This document shows positions 1 through 12,984 of a DNA stretch of 64,000 nt, piece by piece; position 1 is the stretch's first letter; every line of letters begins with the position of its first letter. The notes under the pieces are model-generated. The model was not told where the DNA came from, did no database searches, and saw only the letters and a list, made by a program, of their open reading frames with translations. The DNA comes from Garcia nutans (taxonomy: Eukaryota; Streptophyta; Magnoliopsida; Malpighiales; Euphorbiaceae): contig CANTUV010000039.1 in assembly GCA_947685225.1 (NCBI GenBank), positions 39,176,001-39,240,000 on the forward strand, read 5' to 3'. Made by a program: the position numbers and the translations under genes.

Positions 1-44
1 TGATACGAATTTTTACTGTTCCTGTTAAGAGTCAACTTTTGCAG

Positions 45-473
45 GATGGAGAATTGAAGTGATTGACTCTTTGTACAACACTATGCATAAACATATGAGG
101 CATAGGATGGTATAGAATGTTGTGAAAATGCTTTCTAAAGCACCTGTATACATTAATTTTTTGATGATAGAACAAAGTTTGAAATATACAGAGGGAAAGA
201 ATATGAAAGCATCTTATTCCAAAGATTCTTGTCCTCAATAGTCAAGGAAAGAACATAGAATCCTCATTCTGCATTTCTCTCATTATAAAACTTACAGGAA
301 TTCAACTAATGAATGTCTTTGTCTGGAATACAGTTGCGATTGTGGAATGTTTGTTTTGAATTTGATAAAGTGTTCCTTGACACATGACCTCTCTGTTCAT
401 AATGTGAAGCAGGAGTTCATGAAGGAAATGCAAAAGAGGACCAGGGTATATGAGAGTGATGATGAAGTTTAAC
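45..473 (+). pseudogene. Ulp1-like cysteine protease (peptidase C48), 3' end only
   Basis: The family removes SUMO-like modifiers, and in plants it is often carried by Mutator-like or other DNA transposons. Two catalytic-site regions are readable. One frame from about 47 starts WRIEVIDSLYN, matching the C48 segment that carries the catalytic Asp (IDSL). At about 331-473 a second frame reads SCDCGMFVLNLIK and runs to a TAA stop at 471-473, matching the catalytic-Cys block (CGMFVL). A TAG lies in the first frame near 115 and a frame change separates the two blocks, so it cannot make a complete enzyme. The His-containing part would lie left of the window. The TTTTGCAG just before 45 could be an intron acceptor. 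Its neighbour is MULE repeat DNA, so it is most likely transposon cargo. Family assignment is good; orientation is certain. Confidence 0.75.
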
Positions 474-675
474 ATGGGTTTGGACCATTTTTATATTATG
501 TATTTTAAAATATTATAATAATTTGGGCTAATTATTCTACGTTAACATAGTAAGGAAATTATAAACTTCTTAATATTTATAAATTTATGTACATCATGCA
601 AATATGGCATAGCAAAATTTTTTGTGCAAATAATTTTATAATGTGATATTTATACATATTTATTTATGAGGAATG

Positions 676-840
676 CTAATTACAGTCACTTTAAAGAGTG
701 ACTGTTCAACAATCTCCCTTCCATTCGTTAGAAAATATTTATTATAATATCTCTCTTAATAAATGAATCTATAATAAATATTTTCTAGCCAATGGGAGGG
801 AGATTGTTGAATAATCTCTTTCTAAAGTGACTGTAATTAG
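676..840. mobile_element. 165 bp foldback MITE
   Basis: The ends are CTAATTACAG and CTGTAATTAG. Almost the whole element pairs with itself: the arms run through CAATCTCCCT and TAGAAAATATTTATTATA and are separated by a short AT-rich centre near 757. It interrupts the left arm of the large inverted repeat, whose TATTTATACATATTTATTTA sequence continues on both sides. No convincing target-site duplication was found because the flanks are AT-rich, so the superfamily is not assigned. Confidence 0.8.
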
Positions 841-1020
841 TATTTTTCTTTATTTATACATATTTATTTATACGTATAACTAAGTATTTACATAAATGTA
901 TATGTGTTGTTAATAATAATATCATTATGTATGTGCTAATAGTATGTATCTAACATCTAACATTATTATTTTTAACATTTTTAGGACATTATAGGGAAAT
1001 AACATTGTACACAACTCGAT

Positions 1021-1023
1021 GAT

Positions 1024-1060
<37 letters not shown>

Positions 1061-1061
1061 A
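1021..1061. repeat. (CATATA)n microsatellite
   Basis: Six to seven perfect copies of a 6 bp unit, inside the left inverted-repeat arm. Confidence 0.9.
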
Positions 1062-1786
1062 TTAGTTAATTATTAGCTAAGAATAAAATAATCACTACAT
1101 CAAAAATTACTATAATATTCCTCCGACATTATAATAAGTCCATTATGGGGATTATGATTAAGTATTCAATATATATTTTTAATATATTGAATACTATAAC
1201 TAAATAATCAACATAATTAGAACGGTGTCGTCTTCTATGAATGCGTTTGTACATGAATATTTCATATCAGTAAAAAACATTGATATACATTGCAAGTTGT
1301 TTATTATAATTAAAACATTTTGCTTAATGCATAAATATTAGGATTAAACTTACAAAAGAACATTACTATTTATAAATATAGCTACATATTATGCAAAAGA
1401 ATTTAATTATTCATTTATCTATATTAATAAGTTATTGCATAATTTAGACATGGAATACATATTTTACAACAATTCATAAGGATAAATTTGTTATATAAGT
1501 ACATTTGAATGATCACGTCTATAATTAATGATGAGGAATAGCTACAATTAATGATAAGGAATAACATTATATTTGTACAATAAGGATAAATTCATCTTAA
1601 GTAATGAATACATATGTCTTATGCTAATATTGTGTATCTCACATCTTACATTATTATTTTTATGTCACTTTTACATATTGTAGGGAAGTAATAAGTTGAT
1701 GGTTTCCATCATATATTCACATACTATTTTATTATTAATTTTTAATAATTTAATCACAATGTCAAAAATTAATTTCCTCAAGAAGT

Positions 1787-1875
1787 TATAATAAGTTCAT
1801 CCTATTTCTGATTAATTGAAGTATATATATTTTTATAATAAGTTCATCCTATTTCTGATTAATTGAAGTATATAT
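1787..1875. repeat. Tandem duplication, unit about 47 bp
   Basis: Two near-identical units begin TATAATAAGTTCATCCTATT at 1787 and 1834. They lie in the duplicated inner part of the left inverted-repeat arm. Confidence 0.9.
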
Positions 1876-2011
1876 TTTTTTATTAATCAATATAATTGGA
1901 ATAGTGTCATCTCATATAAAAACTCCAGGACATAAAGGGGATAAGAGATGAAACGACATAGTATAACACACTAATCAATTTTATTTTTCTGAATAAACAA
2001 ACCTCGGGAAT

Positions 2012-2530
2012 GGCGATGGAACTATGTCATTTGCAAGCATCAATTAGAATAAAAGACATGATTTTAGTTGTGCTTACCAGTTTAACAATAACCTAGAAAT
2101 GGATGATGATTTTGTTAACAACGTTCTCTGGGTTCGTCTAGACACTATGGACTGGAACCATAAAGTGGTAGGTTATTTCTGTTACTCATATTTTTTTATT
2201 TTCTTTCACGTTAATTTTAATTTTAGTTCCTCTTTCTGTATGGAACTTGAACTTACAACTTTTTTTATATGTTGGAATATACCAATTTCATTTTTCACCA
2301 AAATCTAGAACAAGTGCTTGGAGATCGTAAGCGGGGATGTAATAACTTTTTCCTTGTTTCCCTATGTCCACTTTTTACCGATGGATATTATTAAGAGATA
2401 TCATATGGGGTATACTAGAGTGAGGTTAGAAATAGGATGGAATGAGGCATGCCACTTTTTGGATCCAAGAAGTACGATGAAGTCTTTGTCACTATAGGAC
2501 AGTCGCCTAAACCCCATATAATAATTAGCA
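2012..2530 (+). pseudogene. Possible exon remnants related to the B3-like remnant at 3653
   Basis: An open stretch at 2099-2168 ends in DWNHKVV followed by GTAGGT, a plausible intron donor. The B3-like remnant downstream ends its first exon with EYWNHVV followed by GTATAT, so the two look like relatives or an internal duplication. A short open stretch at about 2448-2549 (MPLFGSKKYDEVF...) may be another exon but is not recognised. The evidence is thin: one shared motif and splice-like borders. Both lie between the two arms of the large inverted repeat. Confidence 0.3.
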
Positions 2531-3652
2531 TTAACAGGGAAGACTAATCATATTAGTCTCGGTTGTATTAGATATTTTTTGCCTAAGCTGATGCTTTTAG
2601 TTTGTTTGTAATGAAGAACTATCATATTTTCTTGATATTGCACTTATTTTAGATGTAATGAACATTGTTAGTTACTCATATAATTTATTTCTTTTTATAG
2701 AATTATTAAATAACTAAGGTTAGATGGATGAATATGCACTTACATTGGCATTTAATGTAAAGTATAAAATATTACAATTTTTTAATGTAAAAAATTAAAT
2801 ATTGCATATATCAATCACTATTACTATCACTGTTAATTTGACAGTTAAAATCAAAATAATGAATATAAATAAAAATTTCCATCAATTTACATCATTGCCC
2901 CACATTTTTTTCCACTAACATGACTGATGTGTATTGATAAAAAATTATACAATTAAACATATGTCCCCATTAATTCGTAACATTTTGTAGGCATTAAAAA
3001 TTAACTGCCCATTGTAATATATTTAAGCAATGCCATTTTTTTATTTAGGAAAAAAGTCAAATGTATTTTTTTAAAATATGGATGTTATTTACCATTTATT
3101 AAAAAAATTATCAAGAAACAGTTGATAAAGTTAAGTTAAACATTTATTTGTCTAAATCAAAATTTTTTAAATAACAAATCCTATTATTGCTTCAAATTAT
3201 ATTGTTAGATATGAAAATAATGAAATCATTCATGTAAAATGCAGATTTATATGTAAAAATGGCATTGAACTATCAAGAAAATACAAATGATTTATAATAC
3301 ATAACAATGGTAGTTAGGTTAAATTGATTGTATGTGTTATGATATCTGCTAAGTCTAATTAATGGTAGTCAAATCTATGATATGAACAATGCAATCATTA
3401 ATTATTCTAGAATATCATTGGTAGATGATTAAAAACTCATTTCCAATGTGATAAGTTCTTGGCAGCATTTCATTTTCTTTGAATAAACTGCTATTAAATG
3501 TGTATATATATGTATATCTTCGTATCGAATACATTCTCTTCATCACTCAGATTGAATCCACTATTCACAAACTCCTTTTTTTATATATATACATATTGCT
3601 CAACTCTTTAACTGCTTTATTAGAAAGACACACACACACACACATATCCGAA

Positions 3653-4162
3653 TGGCTTCATCTGTAGAATTTGTGGGCTCCAATTCATTAGTGTAGGAAT
3701 ATGCCTTTTCTTCCTCTAATGAATCTGAAGTTAATTTTGATATTAGGTTGAGGATCACACTCAAGGGTGAATATTGGAACCATGTAGTGGTATATATATA
3801 ATCTTCTATCGTTAATTTCTTCTAATTAATTTGCACTTATTTGACATCAAAAATTTTATTTTATTTGTTTCCTTTATATGAATGTATTCTGCCAAAATTT
3901 TGGAAGAATCATATGTAAACAACAAACGATGTTGGTATTGAAGAATTAAGGACTTGGATGGTCAATTTTGAAGATGGCATAAACTCCTTTGGCATTCATG
4001 TGAATGTCAATGTTGGAGAAAAAGGCGACATCTTAGATACCTAGATTGGAAGATGGTGGTACAAAGTTTGTACAAAACTTAATCTAAAAGTGTCAGATGT
4101 GGTTGTCCTAGAAGTCATGAATAAGTGTCTAGGCTTATTTTATGGCCAGGTTAAACCATAGC
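3653..4162 (+). pseudogene. B3 DNA-binding-domain-like gene remnant
   Basis: Exon 1 (ATG 3653 to about 3788) reads MASSVEFVGSNSLV, an in-frame TAG, then a segment ending LRITLKGEYWNHVV and a GTATAT donor. Exon 2 (about 3930-4162) contains an in-frame stop and then GRWWYKVCTKLNLKVSDVVV before a TAG. The pattern 'strand-W-strand ... G-W..hC...NLK.sDv.v.E' is that of plant B3 domains, which bind DNA in transcription factors such as the REM group. Two in-frame stops make it a pseudogene unless the splicing differs from this reading. It lies between the arms of the inverted repeat, so it may be captured cargo of a Pack-MULE-like element. Family call is moderate; exon borders are approximate. Confidence 0.45.
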
Positions 4163-4841
4163 CAAAAGTTGATTCCGACTAATGTATTACGTTCATTTAT
4201 AAATAATGTAAATTTAAGAAATTTGTAATATAATTTAAAACTTAGGCTAAATAAATTGTGTTTTTTTGTATCCTTTTTTTTTATTTTGCTCGCAGTAATA
4301 TTACATAAGCACCTATTTATTCACACTTAATTAATTATAATTATGGTAGTCGATCAATGTAAGTGGCAAATCAAAATGTAGATTAATACTAATGGAATTG
4401 TAATGAATGCACCAAAATAAAGTTATTTCGTGGACTACTTGGTAGAGGAATTATTAGTATATGGTAGACTGATCAGATTAATACTTAACAATGGACTAAT
4501 ACCCAACCATAAAAATGTAATATGCGTATACATGTTTGGTAAAAAAAGATATATATATATATATATAATTATCATAGCCACAATCATCATAATATTAACA
4601 TACATTTATATTTTTTTTTCTCAAAAATAGAATAATATATTTAGGGTTAACAAATTGGCAACCCATAACATCAAAATAGTATAAATGAAAAAAATTGCGT
4701 CTCTGATGGAACAATGTCGTTTATGAGTTCTAATGCATACATAGGGATTCAGACTCTTTTTTATCATATAATATAATTAAAATCTCATATCCTGTACAGT
4801 TGCTAGGGATTTTGTTCGAAAGGAGGAAAGCATGCAACGAC

Positions 4842-5391
4842 AATGGAGAGGGACAACTTATCATCTTTTGCCAGTAGTGGGGTGCTTGGGCAGAGGTGAA
4901 CAAGGAGCACGTATATGGGAGCTTCCACAAGTGCTTATGTGGAAAAGATGCAAAGCTACTAATGTCCAGGATTGAGAACAACCTAGGGTAAAAATTCTGA
5001 GCAAGTGCTGCAAAGGTAATGAGTACTTGGTACTAAGTATTTGTGGAGTTGGGAAGCTGATTTAATGGAATGAATATTAAAAGGTTGGGTTAGTTAATGT
5101 GAGACTTTTTTTCCTTTTGTTTTGTGTGTGGGGAAGCTACTGCAAATATTTCAAATGGCATGATAAATGGCTATGTGAGGAGTCCCTATTTTCGCTCGCT
5201 GAAATTTGTATTATAAATAATAGGTTTAGGTTCATCCAAGAATGTTGTACATTTAGTCAAGAATATGCTTGATTAAAGATAGAGGTGGAACAACTGCGGA
5301 CTAAAGTGAAGGAGATGCAGAGTAGTTTGAGGATTTTCAAGGCCACAATTCTTTATGTTGTAATTGTTGTAGGTTGTATTATGTTGAAATA
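4842..5391 (+). pseudogene. GRF-type zinc-finger protein remnant with C-terminal membrane anchor
   Basis: Exon 1 starts ATG GAG AGG (4842) and, after a one-base frame change, reads KCLCGKDAKLLMSRIENNLG followed by GTAAAA. Exon 2 from about 5135 reads SYCKYFKWHDKWLCEE and continues in one frame, with a single TGA, to a short coiled coil (EVEQLRTKVKEMQ) and a hydrophobic tail (ILYVVIVVGCIML) before TAA at 5389-5391. CxCG plus C.YF.WHD are the zinc ligands and aromatic core of the GRF zinc finger. Small plant GRF proteins commonly end in a coiled coil plus one membrane segment. The function of such plant proteins is not established. The frame change and stop indicate a pseudogene. It lies inside the MULE-type inverted repeat. 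Confidence 0.6.
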
Positions 5392-5689
5392 ATTAATAGT
5401 ATTATTGTAGCAATGTATTATGCTATATTAATATTAATAATCTTATGTTATATTGTCAAGAATTAGTATTGTTTTTATGATAAAATTTAATTTCCATGAA
5501 TAATTAAATTTCACTTTTATTTTTCAAAATCACATTAAATTTTAAAGAAAGTACACTGTAAGTGAGGAAAAAACAAAGGTAGTTTGGAAAAAAAAGTTGA
5601 TTGAAATGGTAGTATTGCTAAGCCATATTATAACATAATGAGTATATACACACATCTACTTGCGACGAATGTTATCCTTTAAAAATAGA

Positions 5690-7360
5690 GTCCAGTCATA
5701 TTTATATAAAACGGGACTGTATTTAGAAATAGGATAATGATTATTTTAGTCATGGTAATTAACTAATTGTAAATATATATATTCAAATGTTATATACATA
5801 TATATATACCTATGTATATATGTATGTAATAGATACTATCTACATATCATTACTTAGGATGAATTTATCCTTATTGTACAAATATAATGTTATTCCTCAT
5901 AATTAATTTTAGGCGTGGTCATTCAAATATAAAATTGCCATGTCTAAATTATGCAATAACTTATTAATATAGATAAATAAATAATTAAATTATTTTACAT
6001 AGTATATAGTTATATTTATAAATGGTAATGGTCCTTTTTAACGTGTAATATTAATGTTTATGCATTAAACAAAATTTTTTAAATATAATAAACAACTTGT
6101 AATGTATAACAATGTTTTTTGCTGACATGAAATATTTATGTACAAATGCATTCTTAGGAGACGACACTGTTTTAATAATATTGATTATTTAGTTAGTGTT
6201 CAACCTATTAAAAATAATATAATGATAATTAATCATAAATATGATGAACTTACTATGATTAACTAATTGTATATACACACACATATATACATGTATATAT
6301 ATAATGGAAAGCATCAAATTATTAATGGAATCCATCTACAGATCATTATAATAATATCATTACTTTAGGATGAATTACTATGATATTAGTAATGTTCCAT
6401 GAATTATAACAATATGCATATATTTCATCAAAATGTGTATAATGTTATTTCCCTACAATGTCCTAAGAACGTCATAAAAAGAATAATGTAAGATTTGAGG
6501 TATATAGTATTAGCAACTACATAACGATGTAATTCTTAAACAACACATATATATATTTATGCTAGTACTTTGTTATATTTATAAATAAATATGTGTAATT
6601 ATTACATTATAAAATTATTTGTATGACATATATAGTTATTTATAAAATTTTTGACATAGTGCTTATTTTATTCATAGCTAACATTTAACTAATTGTATAC
6701 ACGTCTATATATATAATGAAAAACATCAAATTATTAATGGAAATCATCTACATATCATTATAAGTATATCATTACTTTAGGATGAATTATTATGATATTA
6801 GTATTGTTTTATGGATTATAACAATATGCGCATATTTCATCGAGTTGTGTACAATGATATTTTGCTATAATATCCTAAGAACGTTATAAAAATAATAATG
6901 TAAGATATGAAGTACACAATATTAGCACTTACATAACGATGTAATTCTTAAATAGCATATATACATTTATGCAAGTACTTCATTATATTTTTAAATAAAT
7001 GTGTAATTATCACATTATAAAATTATTTGCATGACATACATAACTATTTATAAAATTTTTAACATAGTGCTAATTTTATTTATATCTAATATTTAACTAA
7101 TTGTATATATGCATATACATATATATATGTAATGGAAAGCATCAAATTTTTAATGGAAACCATAAAGCATCAAATTATTAATGGAAACCATCTGCATATC
7201 ATTATAAGTATATCATTACTTAGGGTGAATTATTATGATATTAATAATGTTCTATGGATTATAACAATATGCACATATATAAATGAGTTGTGTACAATGT
7301 TATTTCCCTACAATACGTAAACATGTCATAAAATACTAATGTGAGATGCATTTCTAAAAA
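5690..7360 (+). repeat. Right arm of the large inverted repeat, with a 0.41 kb tandem repeat
   Basis: This is the inverted counterpart of 540-1950. Its outer part contains two full copies and one partial copy of a 411-416 bp unit, starting near 6302, 6713 and 7129. Each begins AATG(G/A)AAA(G/A)CATCAAAT and includes ATTATAACAATATGC and ACATAACGATGTAATTCTTAA. The last copy starts with a further short duplication (ATCAAATT..TAATGGAAACCAT twice) and stops near 7350. The left arm holds only one copy of the unit. It abuts the 3' end of the transposase remnant. Confidence 0.65.
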
Positions 7361-7554
7361 TATTACCATCTAATACACAATGTTATTATCTCCCATTCAA
7401 ACAAGATGTTAACATCGAATTAAAGATGTTATCAAATACCAATATCCAAATAATAAGAAAGAGAACATATATAAGATAATCATAGCCATACGGTTAATAA
7501 AAGCAATAGAAAAATCATTGGCAAGACAAAGGGATGAGAATTTAACATGTCTTT

Positions 7555-9955
7555 TTGTTATGCCCTCATTGATGACAATGACTACATTTAGCATGAGTTA
7601 ATTGCTCACCAACAGATGGAAGCCTGTGTTTCTTCCTCCTGCCTGTCGATGTATAAACATCTAGTGGTTTTAGATTAATAATTGAAACATAATCTGGTAA
7701 TGACCATTCTATGATGTCTGGTACAAGATTAATGACATCTTTGTATGATTCATACCAATATTCCTTCGAGTAGTATGGTGATCACAAATCATAAATGATG
7801 CATTGAATATCTCTTTCGCTTCATAAAACTACCATCACATGATCACAAGCTAATTAGTCTAACTGGAACTTCCTACAGTTGCATGTCCACAACAACATAT
7901 TGACAATATAATTTTGATCTACACCGACCACATCATATTTATGTTTACTTGCAGGCATCACCTATATTTTAAAAAATATGTTCATAAGTGTCACTATTGG
8001 GTGCAAAGTTAGTTAAAAAGAATAGATAAATTACCTGCATTTGTTGTGCTTTTTGCATTCATTGGTACAGATTTTTTTCAACATCAGTTGAAATTTTTGT
8101 TTTGCATTGCTTTGCCTTGTATCGTCATTGATAAAACCATCTTTGACAAATAATTCTGATCTCATTTACTAGTAGAGTTATGGGAAACTCCCTTACCTTC
8201 TCTAATGCAACATTCATTGATTATGAAATGTTGGTGGTCATGATGTTGTACTCTAGCCACTAGCATAGGCACGCATCCATCTATCTAATCCAACTTCCTC
8301 TAAGAATTTTTTCGCACTAGGCACATATCTTCTAAGGGACAAAAATAGCTCATGAAACTCTTTTATTCTATATTCTTTTGTTGTCGCATACTAATGCTTA
8401 TCTAAGGCATTTGTCCTGCTTTTGTATTTATTTTTCATATTGTTCAAAATGTGGTGCATGCAAAACCCATGAAATGTATTTTGAAAAACTTTGACACTGC
8501 TTGAATAATACTACGGTGCCTGTCAGTTTCACCAAAAGCTTGCTTTAACCTCTCTAGAAAATATATCCATGATGCATTATTTTCTGAACCACCAACCCCA
8601 AATGCCAATGAAAAAATCTGTCGGCATCATGACACGGCAGTAAATAGCACACCATGGTAGTTAGACTTCAAGTAGGTAGCATCAATTGTAGTTACTGGTC
8701 GACAATAAGGAAAACCTTTGACTAAAGCTTCAAAAGCAACAAAAAGATAGACAAAACGATCTTCAGTTGTATGATAGAGATTAACAAAAGTGCCTAGGTT
8801 AGATTTTGTCATCACATAGACATATCTAGGAAGAATTTCATAAGATTGTTCCGGAGTTCCTAATCTCAGGTTCTCGTAAGCATACTCCCTTCCCTTCCAA
8901 GCAACCGTGTAACTAATATCAACCCCAAATTCTCTCTTCATGCCATCTATAATATATTTGGATTTGAAAATCCTTCTGGGACTTATCAATTTCTTCTTAA
9001 CACATTCCTCGACTACCCAGTTGGTTTCTTGCCTGTGTCTTTTTCGAAAAAAATTAGTTGGACACTTGTGTTTAGACACATATTTAGTGACCATCCAGTG
9101 AGGACAATCTGGAAGACTTTTAGCCCTTAATCTCCATAAGCAACTTTTATCAATGCAACATACAACAGTGAATTATTTCTTTGACTTGAAGACTTTGTAT
9201 TGAAACCCTTGTCTCATTGCAATGAAAGATAGGGTAGTCATTAAATCCCTATTTGATTTAAATAGGTGAAACTTTTTAACTGAATCTATTAAATAAAACT
9301 TCACATATACGACTGCTTTATCAATCCTGGACTCAAATAAATCTGTGGTCTCCTCTTCATCAAAATTTGTATTAACATAAGTGGTTGGAATACATTGACT
9401 AAAATTCATTGCATGAGATGGTTTTGAAGTACCAACCTTCACATGATCATATATATCCTTATCCTCATTTTCATCAGGCATTGTGTCTAAAACACAATCA
9501 TGTTTGTGAACTTCATATATTCATTCATTAATTGGATCAACACCTTCAAAAACATCTCTATCAGCATTCTCATCATTTTGGTCTTTTGCTGCACATCCAT
9601 GGTCTATTAAATCCTTTTCCTCATATGTGGATTTTATCACATCTGGATTATTACCCCTATGGCTAGATTAATTACTTGTCAAAAATAGATTTACGTTGTA
9701 GACGTTCTAGGAAAACTATCATAGGATGCTCTATATAGCTATCTCTAGCCATTACAATAAATACACCAAATGTCCTATCATCTATAATATCATACAGAGG
9801 CTGCCTGTGGCTATTAGTAATAATGTTCATTTTTACATTAAATTCTTTATTGTCATCATTCAACAACTTGCATACAAAAATCCTTTAGACCTTTATAACC
9901 AATCCTTTTATCCAAAACAATAAACTCATTCTCCCCGCCAACATTATAACACCCC
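7555..9955 (-). pseudogene. Mutator-like (MULE/MuDR) transposase remnant
   Basis: Reading right to left, the N-terminal segment (9955-9670) includes GGENEFIVLDKRIGYKG and a MuDR-type N-terminal region. An acidic linker follows (9481-9173), ending in the MuDR zinc-binding-like part (FIAMRQGFQYKVFKSKK). Next comes the transposase core at 9094-8627 (ISPRRIFKSK ... PVTTIDATYLKSNYHG), with the first catalytic Asp in IDATYLK. The core continues after a frame break as FGVGGSENNASWIYFLERLK and GETDRH, then FLEEVGLDRWMRAY. Near 7900-7570 a SWIM-type CxC block and LVPDIIEWSLPDY are followed by a CxxC..GHxxxxC knuckle (CSHCHQ, stop, GHNKKTC). Domain order is as in intact MULE transposases. Many stops and frameshifts show it is dead. 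It may once have mobilised the neighbouring inverted-repeat unit. Confidence 0.85.
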
Positions 9956-12900
9956 TGATAATTGTTTCAGAGAAATATCTAAAGATGCTACTCAGTACTT
10001 AATGATCTTTTAACAAATCCTAATAAACTTTAAAAATAAGTCCAATACCTAATCATCATATAATCAATATTAAATAAACAATAAAAGCAATCCAACTAAA
10101 AATTCCCGCAGAGTCTCCTCTGTAATATTCATTGTCCAAATTTACTTCAACCTAACTCCACTTGCAGAATAATACTTTTATCTTCCGTTCAATCAAACTC
10201 AACTCCAATTTCTCAAATAAATTAACAATCCATCACAATCCAAGTCCAATATCATATACTAAATCAATCTGTACATATATATATATATATTACAATACAT
10301 TCTCCACAATAAATCCTTATAATGCAAATACAAGTTCCAAAATAAATAAGAATCTAATCTAGCACTTGCAATATTTACATTTCCACAACTTAATCAATAA
10401 CTATACAATTGCTATTAAATTCAAAATATTTCTATTTAAACGAAAACTAAATATTAATCTAAAATCTTTACAATAAAACATATTCTGATTTGTAGTTGAT
10501 CTCTGTAACCCTAAGTCTTCAATTTTTCCACTCCGGTCCATTTTATCCGCATGTCAGAAAAATCTAACATCCTAAGCATAATGCTTAGTGGTGCTTGTAT
10601 ATCTATAGTTTGCTATTTAATATCACAAGTTTTATTATCAATCATTTTATTAATTATATTTAACTATTTACATTAATAATCATTTTATTATCTTCTTAAG
10701 ATAATATTGATATTCAAAAAAACATATTCATTTCTTTTTAATGTATCTTGTCACGTTGATATTATTACTTAGACATTTTATTATCACATTCATGTAAATT
10801 AAAATAATGATTATTGTTTAATATGATTAACATAATAAATTCATTATTATCTTGCTTCACTTTGTAAAGTTGTAAACGCAATTTAGGTTTTAAGGTTAAT
10901 TTGAATAATTCATCATTTCATATCAACTATATTTAAGGTTTAATAATCATACAATTTTTCACTTCTATTTATCAAGCATATTTTAGCGACATATCAATCC
11001 ACCATTCATCACTTATGCCATAACAATATTATAATATGTTAAATTACAATATAATGATAGCTAAACTTTTCATGGAATCCTATAAGTCTCGGCTACTATT
11101 TAACATTCAATAACCAATGTCTCTCAAGGTTTTACCAATATACTAAACAATCATTAAATAAGATATTTCATAGTAATTATACTAAAATAAAATATAACAA
11201 TACCATACAAGATGTTTTTAAAGCATATACCTTTGGTAAATTCTAAATTTTCATTTTACCATTTTTCCAGTAGTCCATATTTTAGTGATAATAACATGCG
11301 ACTAGCCTTTAGGTAGAAATCCTATAAAGGTTTTGACCAACAATATTATTTTGGCATATAAAATCAAATAACAGTATCACACATACAAGTCAATAAAATT
11401 TAATAATTTTCTTTTATCACTTATAAGCAACTTCAATATGCTTGAAATATTTCTATATAAATGTTAAATTATATTTTCACATTTATACATATGTTTCAAT
11501 ACATACTATAATATTATATTATCACATAAAATTATGTTATCATATACCATTTACATATTTATCTTGCCTATAGTAGTATCAAAATAACATTCTTGCATCT
11601 TATATTTCACTTTATTCATGTATGGAAAGATTATTGTGCATGCATGTACTCACATTTCAGTAACTTTCATTTATTTCAATGAATTCTATTTATTTTAATA
11701 AATATCATTTATTCCAGTAAAATAACATTTATTTTAGTAAGTATCATTTATTTGCCCTCATATAATAGTTTCAAACCCTAGACTCGGATAACGAGTTCGG
11801 TAGTAACAAGTAAATGCCCATCAATATATCAGTCAGTATAGCCAATGGCTCAGTAATGACAAAATGCCAGTAACAGTAATGACATAAAGTGTCCAGTAAT
11901 AGTAATGACACAAAGTGTCTAGTAGTGACATAGTGTGCTCAGTAACAGTATAGATGTCTACCCTATGACTAGTCATTCAATCCAATAACTAGGTTTATCA
12001 CCAGTATAATTCGGGCAATTCACTTATTTTTCAATTTTAGTCAATTTCACACTTGATAATAATAATTTTTTCTTAAAACAATTCTTTAAAATAACAATCC
12101 ATTATCTCATTAATCAAATAACATTCAAACTTTAACAATTCAATTAAATAGATTTTATTTAAATTAAACCTAACATATTTTCATAATTGTCTTTAAATCT
12201 TTTACCAATCAATTTACTATACTTGAATGTTGTGAAGTTTTATGCATATAAGATTAGTTCCAATCAAATGTCACCAATAAAGTAACACCATAAATTACTC
12301 AATACACATAAGATTATCATTGTATTCATATTATATCATCATATTTTATATTACCATATTCACATCATATGAAAATATCAATTATATTTATTATATAAAA
12401 ATGTCCTCATATACATGCCTTATTTGCATTTATCTCAAGCATAAAGATAATATTTTATATCTTATAGCAGACTTTTCTTCATATGAAAGAATATTTCCAA
12501 TCAACATCACACATATAAAATAACACTATACACTACTAATATATCACTTATATTTAATAAACATGTAATAACTAATACAAATTATCTAACTTTATTCATA
12601 TAGCAATTTTATCTTTTCAAGCTCATATTTCACATTCTAATTTTGATCATTAAATTCCAATTGGTACTCTAGTTTTCTCTTAATTAACTCTTTCCAAATA
12701 AGTTATCATCATCATCGTTCTAAATGGTGTATATTTTGTATATATATTATGTGTACATTATATATATATATATATTCTATAATTTATATTTTATTCATTA
12801 AAAACTTCAACACTTTCTTCTAAACTATTGTTTAATCTTTATATACAATTAGCTTAATGTTTTGTTTTGATCCATAATCATCTACTATACTTCAAATGAT

Positions 12901-12975
12901 CATTTAATTCCATGATTCACTTTTCTTCCATAATCAAATCATTCAACACTCAAATAATAAACTATTTCATTTAAT
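9946..12975 (-). mobile_element. Truncated Gypsy-type LTR
   Basis: The left edge reads TATAACACCCC, the reverse complement of a GGGGTGTTATA end as in LTRs that finish GGGTGTTACA. On the minus strand it shares GAGCATTATGCTTAG and TGAGGGCAAA landmarks with the solo LTR at 37310-39988 and the block at 16990-19455. At 11780-11960 it carries a short tandem array built on AGTAATGACA and AAGTGTC. No matching start (TGTAACA) is visible on the right, so it is cut off near 12975. The interior is AT-rich with no coding potential. An (AT)n run lies at 12757-12774. Confidence 0.5.
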
Positions 12976-12984
12976 TCATAATAA

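Larger units (their letters stand above)
540..1950 (-). repeat. Left arm of a large inverted repeat (MULE-type end region)
   Basis: Read on the minus strand, this stretch matches the plus strand of about 5690-7360 in the same order. Shared landmarks are the ATCACATTATAAAATTATTTG block, a TTATTTCCCTA.AATGTCCTAA block, and a later block with TTATGCAATAACTTATTAAT. It begins about 70 bp after the Ulp1 stop codon. A second, weaker copy of its inner part (around 1100-1240) recurs at about 1740-1920, so the arm is itself partly duplicated. Identity is degenerate and the ends are approximate. Long terminal or subterminal inverted repeats of this kind are typical of Mutator-like elements. Confidence 0.6.
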
